7,671 bases of DNA from Paracoccaceae bacterium (GTDB lineage Bacteria > Pseudomonadota > Alphaproteobacteria > Rhodobacterales > Rhodobacteraceae), in the NCBI GenBank assembly GCA_020441345.1, contig JAGRMK010000009.1, positions 2,472 through 10,142 of the forward strand. The letters are read 5' to 3'. The translations under genes and the position numbers were made by a program. The notes below the pieces were generated by a model. That model ran no database searches. It saw nothing but the letters and a program-made list of their open reading frames with translations, and was not told the DNA's origin. Of the stretch, positions 1 to 6,016 are shown piece after piece; the stretch's first letter is position 1; every line of letters starts with the position of its first letter.

Positions 1-560
1 CCGGTCGAGGATTTCGGCGCCCGCGTCCCGGTGCGGATCACCCGGCCATCGGCCAGCACCACCTCCAGCCCCAGAACATTGGCGCGCATCGTGCCGTATC
101 GCACCGCCGTCGTGCCCGACGCGCGGGTCGAGGCCATGCCTCCCAGACTGGCGTTCGCGCCCGGATCGACGGGAAAGAACAGGCCCGTCGCGCGCAATTC
201 GGTGTTCAGGTCTTCGCGTGTCACGCCAGGTTGCACGGTGGCGACCATGTCCTCGGGCGTCACGTCGAGAACCTTGTTCATGCGCGAGAAATCCACCGTC
301 ACGCCGCCGCGCGGGGCAATCGCATGGCCCTCAAGCGAGGTTCCGGCGCCCCAGCCGATCAGCGGCAGTTCGGCCGAGGAACAGATCCGCGCGATCTGCG
401 CGACCTCGTCGGTGGAGACGGGATAAACCACCGCGTCGGGCGGCATCGGCGCGAAATGGCTTTCTGACTGGCCATGCAGGTCGCGCTCGGCTTGCGCGCG
501 GGTAAAACGGTCCCCAAGCAGGGCTGCAAGCGCCTCGAAAGCGTCGGTGGCGGTGGTCAT
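1..560 (-). CDS. FAD-binding 2-hydroxyacid oxidase/dehydrogenase, GlcD/D-lactate dehydrogenase type (partial, N-terminal part)
   Basis: This is the first 186 codons of a flavoprotein of the FAD-binding oxidase (PCMH-type) family that includes cytochrome-linked D-lactate dehydrogenase and glycolate oxidase subunit GlcD. Members oxidise a 2-hydroxyacid to the 2-oxoacid and pass electrons to the respiratory chain. The ATG at 560-558 follows a GGGAGA ribosome binding site. Visible features in order are a helical lead-in (1-35), a PDAVVYPVSTDEV segment (41-53) opening the FAD domain, the FAD-contact motif GAGTSLEGHA (71-80), DFSRMNKV (90-97), VQPGV (109-113), and the FAD-pyrophosphate loop DPGANASLGGMASTRASG (132-149). 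RYGTMRANVLGLEVVLADG (154-172) follows, then the start of the conserved K-S-S-x-G segment at the window edge. Family members are about 460-500 residues, so the substrate-binding cap and C-terminus lie outside. GAGTSLEGHA fits the D-lactate dehydrogenase branch best, but substrate cannot be fixed from this half. Confidence 0.9.
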   Translation of the reverse strand, partial: MTTATDAFEALAALLGDRFTRAQAERDLHGQSESHFAPMPPDAVVYPVSTDEVAQIARICSSAELPLIGWGAGTSLEGHAIAPRGGVTVDFSRMNKVLDVTPEDMVATVQPGVTREDLNTELRATGLFFPVDPGANASLGGMASTRASGTTAVRYGTMRANVLGLEVVLADGRVIRTGTRAPKSST

Positions 561-673
561 GTCGGTCTCTCCCTGCGGTGTCGGTCAAAGCCTAGCGCGC
601 CGATTGTGTTTGTTCCAGTGGGTCGGAGGCCTTGCAACCCGGACCAATCTGCGGTTTTCGTGAAAGAAGGTGC

Positions 674-679
674 AAGGAG
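674..679 (+). promoter_or_regulatory. Ribosome binding site that fixes the CLC start
   Basis: AAGGAG lies 6 bases ahead of a GTG at 686-688 that is in frame with the CLC gene. An earlier in-frame TTG at 632 has no comparable site. The residues it would add (18, rich in Cys, Arg and Gln) do not look like family sequence, so GTG 686 is the preferred start. Confidence 0.7.
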
Positions 680-685
680 CAGGCC

Positions 686-2353
686 GTGGCAATCCGTCCA
701 GAAATCAGAGGATCCCGACCGCGGCGGCTGTGGCGTCTGGCGGTGCACCGGGTGCGCCGGCGCGGTCCCGGGCAGCTTCTGTTCTGGGTGATGGCGTTTT
801 TCCTGGGTATCGCGGCGGGGTTGGCGGCGCTTGGGTTTCGCGCAGGGATCGGCGCGTTGGAAAGCACGCTGTATAGCGCGCAGGACCAGAATGTGCTGAC
901 GGGGGCCCTTGGAATGCCCTGGTATGCGCTGGTTGCGATTCCGGCATCGGGCGGGCTGATCGTCGGACTGATCCTGCATCGGTTCACCCCGGACGGACGG
1001 GTGCGCGCGGTGGCCGACGTGATCGAGGGCGCGGCGCTGGGGCGCGGGCGGGTCGAGATGCGCGAGGGCCTGGCCTCGGCGGCGGCGTCGTTGATCACGC
1101 TGGGATCCGGCGGTTCGGCGGGGCGTGAAGGGCCGGTGGTGCATCTGGCCGCAACGATCTCGACCTGGATGGCGGTGCGGATCAATGCCAACGGCGTGAC
1201 CGGGCGCGACCTGCTGGGATGCGCGGTGGCGGGCGCAGTTTCGGCGTCGTTCAACGCGCCGATTGCCGGGGCGATCTTTGCGATGGAAGTAGTGCTGCGC
1301 CACTACGCGCTTCATGCTTTCGCGCCGATTGCCATTGCCTCGGTGATGGGCACGGTGGTGAACCGCCTCTATTTCGGGGATGTCGCCGAATTCACCCTGC
1401 CGGTGCGCAATGCTATCGCGTTCTACTGGGAAATTCCGGCGTTCCTGATCCTTGGACTCGTGTGCGGGGTGGTCGCGGTGGCGCTGATGCGGGCGATCTT
1501 CTGGTCCGAGGATCTGTTTGGCACGGTTCAGGCGCGGCTCGGCTTTCCGCGCTGGTTGCGCCCGGCGCTGGCCGGTGCCGTCGTCGGGGCGCTGGCGATC
1601 CTGGCGCCGCAGGTGATCGGCATCGGCTACGAGGTGACAACCCTGGCGCTGACCGGGCAGATGCTGCTGAACGAGGCGATCCTGATCGCCGTGCTCAAGG
1701 TCGCGGCGGTGGCGATCACGCTGGGCGGGCGGATGGGCGGCGGCGTGTTTTCCCCGGCGCTGGTGGTCGGCTCGCTGACCGGGCTGGCGTTTGGTCTGAT
1801 CGCGACCGACCTGATCCCGGCCTATTCGGGTAGCGCGACGACCTATGCGCTTGCCGGGTTGGGGGCGGTTGCGGCGGCGGTTCTGGGGGCGCCGGTGTCC
1901 ACCTCGCTGATCGTGTTCGAACTGACCGGAGACTGGCAGACCGCGATTGCCGTGCTGGCGGCGGTCTCGACGGCGACGGCGGTGGCCAGCAAATTCGTGA
2001 AACGCTCGTTCTTCCTGTCGCAACTGGCGCGGCGCGGCGTGCCGATTGCCGACGGGCCACAGGCCTATCTGCTGCATCTGGTGGGTATCGCGCATGTCAC
2101 GACGAAACCCGGAAGTCCGCGCGCCCTGCCGAAATCGGTGCTCGAGGATCTGGCCGCCGATGGCATGGCCGTTGATCATCAGGCGCGGCTGAAAGAAACC
2201 CTGCTGCGCTTCAAACGCACCGGCGCCTCGCATCTGGCGGTCACGACGACGGGCGCGTCGGGGGTCGAGGTCATCGGCTGCCTGAGCCATGTGGACGCCT
2301 TGCAGGCCTTCAATCAGGCGCTGGCCGCGACCACGGCGGAAGAGCATTCGTGA
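686..2353 (+). CDS. CLC-family voltage-gated chloride channel / anion:proton antiporter
   Basis: This is a 555-residue inner-membrane CLC protein. The family forms homodimers in which each subunit conducts or exchanges anions such as chloride. After a basic cytoplasmic N-terminus (1-28) there are many hydrophobic segments to about residue 440. The G-R-E-G-P motif is at 146-150, with the external gating glutamate at E148, the same number as in E. coli ClcA. The N-A-P-I-A-G helix is near 189-195, and the anion-binding G-x-F-x-P motif appears as GVFSP (353-357). The family's GSGIP motif is not recognisable; the aligned stretch near 107-111 reads R-A-V-A-D. Aligned by eye, the internal proton-relay glutamate (E203 in ClcA) is V202, directly after E201, and the central-gate tyrosine (Y445) is F443. 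The last ~110 residues are a cytoplasmic tail with one CBS-like unit (about 502-546) rather than a clear pair. The gene is divergent from the flavoprotein gene. Family assignment is secure; channel versus exchanger, and the ion, are open. Confidence 0.93.
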   Translation: MAIRPEIRGSRPRRLWRLAVHRVRRRGPGQLLFWVMAFFLGIAAGLAALGFRAGIGALESTLYSAQDQNVLTGALGMPWYALVAIPASGGLIVGLILHRFTPDGRVRAVADVIEGAALGRGRVEMREGLASAAASLITLGSGGSAGREGPVVHLAATISTWMAVRINANGVTGRDLLGCAVAGAVSASFNAPIAGAIFAMEVVLRHYALHAFAPIAIASVMGTVVNRLYFGDVAEFTLPVRNAIAFYWEIPAFLILGLVCGVVAVALMRAIFWSEDLFGTVQARLGFPRWLRPALAGAVVGALAILAPQVIGIGYEVTTLALTGQMLLNEAILIAVLKVAAVAITLGGRMGGGVFSPALVVGSLTGLAFGLIATDLIPAYSGSATTYALAGLGAVAAAVLGAPVSTSLIVFELTGDWQTAIAVLAAVSTATAVASKFVKRSFFLSQLARRGVPIADGPQAYLLHLVGIAHVTTKPGSPRALPKSVLEDLAADGMAVDHQARLKETLLRFKRTGASHLAVTTTGASGVEVIGCLSHVDALQAFNQALAATTAEEHS

Positions 2354-2513
2354 GAAAGATCCCCGCGACTGCGGCAAGCGGCGCTCAGCGGGCGACAATC
2401 GAAACCCGCGTCGTCTTGGCCTTGCTGTTTGCGCCGCCGCCATTGCTGGCCTGCAAACGCGGCTATCGGGTCTTTCTTGAAACGATGATACCGGGCCACG
2501 CGATCTTTCTGGA
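2354..2513. other. Convergent intergenic region between the CLC gene and xerD
   Basis: These 160 bp separate two genes that read toward each other. I see no strong rho-independent terminator, meaning no G/C-rich stem followed by a T run on either strand. The best pairing is CCGGGC (2491-2496) with GCCCGG (2520-2525). Its 23-base loop and lack of a T tail make it unconvincing, and it extends into the xerD stop. A 65-codon plus-strand frame starting at a GTG that overlaps the CLC stop (2350-2547) crosses the region, but I could not support it as a gene. Confidence 0.5.
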
Positions 2514-3476
2514 TTATTCGCCCGGTTCACCGCGCGTCAGGGGGTGATGTTGCATCACCAGCGCGCGCAGGCGTTCATCCAGGACATGCGTGTAGATCTC
2601 GGTCGACGACAGGTCGGCATGGCCCAACAGGGTCTGGATCACCCGAAGATCCGCACCGCCCGCCAGCAAATGCGTGGCGAAGGCATGGCGCAGAACATGC
2701 GGGCTGACGCGGGTCGGGTCCAGGCCCGCGGCCAGCGCAACCTCCTTGACCAGCCCGTGAAACCGCTCGCGGGTCATGTGGCCCTTGACGCCGCGTGCCG
2801 GGAACAGGAATTTCGACGCGGGCGGGCGCGCGGCCGCTGACGCCCCGGCGCGGCGTGCGTCTTCGGCACGGTCGCGATGCTGCAACCAGACCGCGACGGC
2901 GGCGCGCGCGGGGTCCGACAGGGGCACCAGACGATCCTTGCCGCCCTTGCCGCGCACCATCATCATCTGCGGAGCGCCCCTGAGCGCAGCGTCTGGCAGG
3001 CTGACCAGTTCCGAGACCCGCAGACCAGTGGCATAGAGCAGTTCGAAGAGGCAGGCATTGCGCGCCCGTGTCGCCCCGTCTGCGCCGTGGTCGCGGGCCA
3101 CGCGCAGCATCGCTGCCACCTCTGCCTCGGTCAGGGTGCCGGGCAGGCGCGCGGTGCGCCCCGGCCCGTCGATGCGCAACGTCGGGTTGTCACCGCGCCA
3201 CCCTTCGTCATAGCAAAACCGATAGAATTGCTTGAGCGCGGACAGGCGCCGGGCGCGGGTGGCGCGCGCCAGCCCCTCGGCGTCGAGCGCCACGAGATAG
3301 GCTTCTATATCTGCTGGCGTCGCGTCCGACAGGGTCGCGGCGTGACCGGCCAACCAGTCGGCGGCATGGCTCAGATCGCGCCCGTAGGCCAGCAACGTGT
3401 TGCGCGCGGCACTGTTCTCGGCCGCGATCGCATCGAGAAAGGTCGAGATGGCGCGCGCGTCCGAAAGGTCGGGCAT
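2514..3476 (-). CDS. xerD: Site-specific tyrosine recombinase XerD
   Basis: This 320-residue tyrosine recombinase is expected to work with XerC at the chromosomal dif site, under FtsK control, to resolve chromosome dimers at division. An N-terminal SAM-like core-binding domain (about 5-95) precedes the catalytic domain. All six catalytic positions are visible: R153 (T-G-L-R-V-S-E-L), K177 (R-G-K-G-G-K), H260 and R263 (S-P-H-V-L-R-H), H286 (L-L-G-H-A) and the nucleophile Y295 (E-I-Y-T-H-V). The H-R-H-Y spacings (3, 23, 9) equal those of E. coli XerD. It is about 20 residues longer than the E. coli protein, mostly from an Ala/Arg-rich insert near 203-220. It is the last gene of the minus-strand block, 15 bp after the exported helical-repeat gene. 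XerD rather than XerC is inferred from overall sequence and the neighbouring aroK-aroB. A phage integrase is unlikely in this setting. Confidence 0.92.
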   Translation of the reverse strand: MPDLSDARAISTFLDAIAAENSAARNTLLAYGRDLSHAADWLAGHAATLSDATPADIEAYLVALDAEGLARATRARRLSALKQFYRFCYDEGWRGDNPTLRIDGPGRTARLPGTLTEAEVAAMLRVARDHGADGATRARNACLFELLYATGLRVSELVSLPDAALRGAPQMMMVRGKGGKDRLVPLSDPARAAVAVWLQHRDRAEDARRAGASAAARPPASKFLFPARGVKGHMTRERFHGLVKEVALAAGLDPTRVSPHVLRHAFATHLLAGGADLRVIQTLLGHADLSSTEIYTHVLDERLRALVMQHHPLTRGEPGE

Positions 3477-3487
3477 GACTCGTGCGG

Positions 3488-3493
3488 CCTCCT
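3488..3493 (-). promoter_or_regulatory. xerD ribosome binding site overlapping the upstream stop codon
   Basis: On the minus strand a perfect AGGAGG shares bases with the TAG stop (3494-3492) of the upstream gene and lies 11 bases before the xerD ATG. Ribosomes finishing the upstream gene would stop on this site, which suggests translational coupling and supports the xerD start at 3476. Confidence 0.7.
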
Positions 3494-5114
3494 AGCCGTG
3501 GCGCTCCAGCAGCAGGCTTTCCAAAGCGGTGCGCCGGGCAATATCCTCGAGCCCGATATGCCGCAAGGTGGCCAGCCCCTCGGCCAACAGGCGGGGATCG
3601 GCGGGGCCGCCCATTTCCTTGAGAACGCGCAGCATTTCCTCGCCAAGCCGCCCTTCGGCCAGGGCGTCGAGCGTATCCTGGGGAACGCTGGCATCGGGGC
3701 CGAACCCCTCGGCGACGGCGCGTGCGATCTCGCCGGGCATCGCGCCCATGGACAGCGGGTCGAGCCCGCGCGCGATGGCCGCCAGGAACCGCGCGGCGGG
3801 GTCTGCGTCGGTCTGGCCAAGGCCCAGAGCCACGGTTTCATAGGCGTCCGACAGCAGGCCAATGCGAAACGCCAGATCCCGCGCGCGGCCAGGCAGCGCC
3901 ATCTGCCCCAGTTGCAGCGCATACAGGCTGGCAAAGGCCACCTCCAGCTCACCCGCCTGGATCTGCGGCCAGACTTCGAGCAGGGCGGCGGCGGTAGCGT
4001 CGGCGTTCTGGGCATGCAGCGCGGTATCGAATTGCTGCACCAGCCGCACGCGTTCCCAAATCCCGCCCGAGGCCGCCGCGCGGCGTTCGGTATAAAGCCC
4101 GAGCAGACGGTTGGGCGACAACGCGCCGACCCGCACCAGCCGCTCGGCGGCCTCGATCTGGGCGCGCCAGCCGATCGTGCCGCGCAGATCGGCATGGGCA
4201 AAGGCCACCGGCAGGCCCAGTGTCGCCACCGGATCGCCCGCCGCCTCGAGCAGCCGCCAGACCAGCGGGCTGGGCGTGCCGACGGGGGGCGGCAACAGCG
4301 TCGACGACCCCGGCAGACGCTCGTCGCCTTCGATGAAATGGGTCAGCAGATCGGCTTCGTAACCCGAGATCGATTGCGTTTCGATGGCCTGCGACAGAAC
4401 CTGTTCGGCGATCTGCCACTGGCCTTCGCGCGCCAGGCAGAAAACCAGCGCCGCCGCATCGTTGATCGGCGGCGTGTCGATCAGCACGCCCGCACAGGCG
4501 CGATGTTCGTCGCCCAGCAACAGCCCGATGTCGAAGCGCCGCAACCGAAGCAAGGGTGCGGTCGGGTCCAGCGTGTCGAGAATCGCCGCCGCCTGATCGA
4601 GCGCGCCGAATTCGATCAGCTTGTCGATTCGCGCCAGAAGAAATCCGGGCGGTCGATCCCCGGTTGCGCCCTGAGTGCCGCCGGGTTCGGACAGCGGCGC
4701 ATTGAATTCGGCCAGCAGCAACCGCAGGCTGAGGTCGCGCAGCGCGGGCAACATGTCAGAGGGCAGGGCGCGGATCAGTTCGGCAAGGGCGTTCGCAGGG
4801 GTCGCCCCCCACAGCGACACGGGCAAGCCGACGCGCGACGCCGGGAACAGGCCCACGGCCTCGGGGCGCAAGGCATCGAGCGCGCGCACCGAAATATCGG
4901 TCTCTCCCGACAAGGTGCCCGGCGGCGTCAGCGGATAGGCTCCGGGCGTGGCCTGCCCGTCGCCCAGCCGCAGCCAGTCGATCGCCGATAGCGGAGCGGT
5001 GTTCTGGGCCTGCGCCGGCGCCGCGCCCGCGCCGATCACAAGGCAGATCCCGGCCAGAAGGCCGCGGGACCGGGACAAGGACGGGGCGGGAAGGCGCTGG
5101 GGCACGGTCTTCAA
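3492..5114 (-). CDS. Exported alpha-helical-repeat protein of unknown function, xerD-linked
   Basis: This 540-residue protein has no recognisable enzyme motif. A Sec signal peptide is clear: a basic N-region ending near R17, a hydrophobic core (about 18-32), and an A-Q-A cleavage site after A36. The mature protein should be periplasmic. There is no lipobox in register with C24. The mature chain is mainly short Leu/Ala-rich helices resembling degenerate TPR/SEL1-like hairpins, clearest near 160-245 (for example LIEFGALDQAAAILD, 166-180) and again near 390-535. A Gly/Pro-rich linker lies at 138-157. The only mature cysteines are C207 and C226, a possible disulfide. The start is a TTG overlapping the stop of the small membrane gene as TTGA. 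An in-frame GTG at 5105-5103, nine bases after AAGG, is an alternative that shortens it by three residues. I have an uncertain memory of Rhodobacteraceae relatives being labelled antifreeze-glycopeptide-like; nothing here supports that function. A scaffold or envelope role is inference. Confidence 0.85.
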   Translation of the reverse strand: MKTVPQRLPAPSLSRSRGLLAGICLVIGAGAAPAQAQNTAPLSAIDWLRLGDGQATPGAYPLTPPGTLSGETDISVRALDALRPEAVGLFPASRVGLPVSLWGATPANALAELIRALPSDMLPALRDLSLRLLLAEFNAPLSEPGGTQGATGDRPPGFLLARIDKLIEFGALDQAAAILDTLDPTAPLLRLRRFDIGLLLGDEHRACAGVLIDTPPINDAAALVFCLAREGQWQIAEQVLSQAIETQSISGYEADLLTHFIEGDERLPGSSTLLPPPVGTPSPLVWRLLEAAGDPVATLGLPVAFAHADLRGTIGWRAQIEAAERLVRVGALSPNRLLGLYTERRAAASGGIWERVRLVQQFDTALHAQNADATAAALLEVWPQIQAGELEVAFASLYALQLGQMALPGRARDLAFRIGLLSDAYETVALGLGQTDADPAARFLAAIARGLDPLSMGAMPGEIARAVAEGFGPDASVPQDTLDALAEGRLGEEMLRVLKEMGGPADPRLLAEGLATLRHIGLEDIARRTALESLLLERHG

Positions 5115-5275
5115 CCTTGATTCAGATCGACAGGGACGCTGCGGGGTTCGGGCGCGCGGCTCAGATCGCCGAAATAGGCAAACGCGACGAACCCGATGCC
5201 GAACACCAGCAAGAGAATCAGGATCAGACGGAACAGATAGCCAAGCAATCCGGGGCCGTCGTCATATCGGGGCAT
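5111..5275 (-). CDS. Small single-span membrane protein (54 aa), first gene of the xerD block
   Basis: The reading frame begins MPRYDDGPGLLGYLFRLILI and ends V-D-L-N-Q-G before a TGA. It has a short acidic/polar N-terminus (1-9), one strongly hydrophobic span (about 11-35), and a proline-rich, charged tail (36-54, with A-P-E-P-R-S-V-P-V-D). It is probably an inner-membrane protein. Evidence that it is real: an A-G-A-G-G-A-A ribosome binding site about 10 bases before the ATG, high G/C third positions, a coherent membrane-protein composition, and a stop codon overlapping the next gene's start in TTGA (5114-5111). That overlap suggests coupling between the two products and possibly a physical partnership at the membrane. 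I do not recognise a characterised family. It is short enough to fall below common gene-calling cut-offs. Confidence 0.75.
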   Translation of the reverse strand: MPRYDDGPGLLGYLFRLILILLLVFGIGFVAFAYFGDLSRAPEPRSVPVDLNQG

Positions 5276-5446
5276 GGGGGTGCGTTCCTCTTTCAGTTCG
5301 TGTCGGATCGGCGGGCCGGTGCGCTGCCTGCGGCACCCGGCCTTGGTCCTCGATGCGTTTTATAACTGGAACTCCGGGCAAGATCACGCCATTCAAGGGC
5401 ACAAAGCGTAAAATCGCCCAACTGTGATCCGGGCGTGGACGGGGTG
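5276..5446. promoter_or_regulatory. Divergent intergenic region, xerD block / aroK-aroB
   Basis: The 171 bp between the two outward-reading operons should hold both promoters. Two A/T-rich patches stand out in otherwise G/C-rich DNA: TTTTATAAC at 5358-5366, which gives a TATAAC-like -10 on the plus strand or TTATAA on the minus strand, and TAAAAT at 5409-5414, 32 bases before the aroK ATG. I found no convincing -35 element at 16-18 bp from either, so exact promoters are not assigned. No riboswitch or attenuator structure was recognised. Confidence 0.35.
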
Positions 5447-5989
5447 ATGACGGCCAGGCTGAAAAAAACCGTGGTGATGGTGGGCATGATGGGGGCTGGG
5501 AAGTCTGCCGTCGGCAAGGAACTGGCACGCCTGCTCAAGGTGCCGTTTCTCGATTCCGATGCCGAGATCGAACGCGCCGCGAATGCCTCCATCGCCGAAA
5601 TCTTTGCCCGCGATGGCGAGGGATTCTTTCGCACCAAGGAAGCCCAGGTCATCGCCCGCCTGCTGGATGGCGAGCCCTGCGTGTTGTCGGTCGGAGGCGG
5701 CGCGTTTCTGCGCGCGGACACACGGGAACGGATCAGCGCGCTGGGCGTCTCGGTCTGGCTGAAGGCTGATCTGGAAACCCTGTGGCAGCGCGTTCGTCGC
5801 AAGGATACGCGCCCGCTGTTGCGCACCTCGAACCCGCGCCAGACCCTGGCCGATCTGATGGCCACGCGTGAGCCCGCCTATGCGCAGGCCGATTTGATCG
5901 TTCCGTCCACGGCGGATTATGCCATTGAAACCACGGCGGAAAAGGTTGCCGAGGCCTTGGCCGGACGGGCCGATGTCCTGCAACCCTGA
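5447..5989 (+). CDS. aroK: Shikimate kinase
   Basis: This 180-residue cytoplasmic enzyme phosphorylates shikimate at the 3-hydroxyl using ATP, step 5 of the shikimate pathway. The P-loop G-M-M-G-A-G-K-S is at 13-20. Shikimate-binding residues match the family: D36-S-D38, F61-R62, the triple glycine G83-G85 in V-G-G-G-A-F, and R141 in T-R-E-P-A-Y. The lid arginine is R122 in T-R-P-L-L-R. Length is normal for a single-domain AroK. I chose the ATG at 5447. In-frame GTGs at 5435 and 5444 would add four or one residues, and none of the three has a strong ribosome binding site (GGACGGGG just upstream is the best candidate). aroB follows after 27 bp with no terminator between, so the two are almost certainly cotranscribed. 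Confidence 0.95.
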   Translation: MTARLKKTVVMVGMMGAGKSAVGKELARLLKVPFLDSDAEIERAANASIAEIFARDGEGFFRTKEAQVIARLLDGEPCVLSVGGGAFLRADTRERISALGVSVWLKADLETLWQRVRRKDTRPLLRTSNPRQTLADLMATREPAYAQADLIVPSTADYAIETTAEKVAEALAGRADVLQP

Positions 5990-6016
5990 CCGCCGCCGAA
6001 AGGACAAGACAGGCCG

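Noticed and set aside
31..426. A 131-codon plus-strand frame at the left edge
   Set aside because: It is the antisense shadow of the FAD-linked oxidase, which has a ribosome binding site and flavin-binding motifs on the minus strand.
561..685. Promoter elements between the flavoprotein and CLC genes
   Set aside because: I found no -35/-10 pair with acceptable spacing and no clear operator palindrome in these 125 bp.
2491..2525. CCGGGC/GCCCGG inverted repeat as a terminator
   Set aside because: A six-base stem with a 23-base loop and no T tract is expected by chance in DNA this G/C-rich.
557..2530. A 657-codon open frame on the minus strand across the CLC gene
   Set aside because: It is antisense to a clear CLC gene. 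Its product is Arg/His/Gln-rich and low in hydrophobic order, as expected for the reverse complement of G/C-biased codons, and shows no domain.
2514..3476. Tyrosine recombinase as a sign of an integrated mobile element
   Set aside because: It matches housekeeping XerD in catalytic spacing and lies in a housekeeping neighbourhood. There is no tRNA, attachment-site repeat or phage gene nearby.
2877..4991. A 704-codon open frame on the plus strand across xerD and the helical-repeat gene
   Set aside because: It spans two well-supported minus-strand genes and has the same Arg/Gln/Gly-rich composition typical of a high-G+C antisense shadow.
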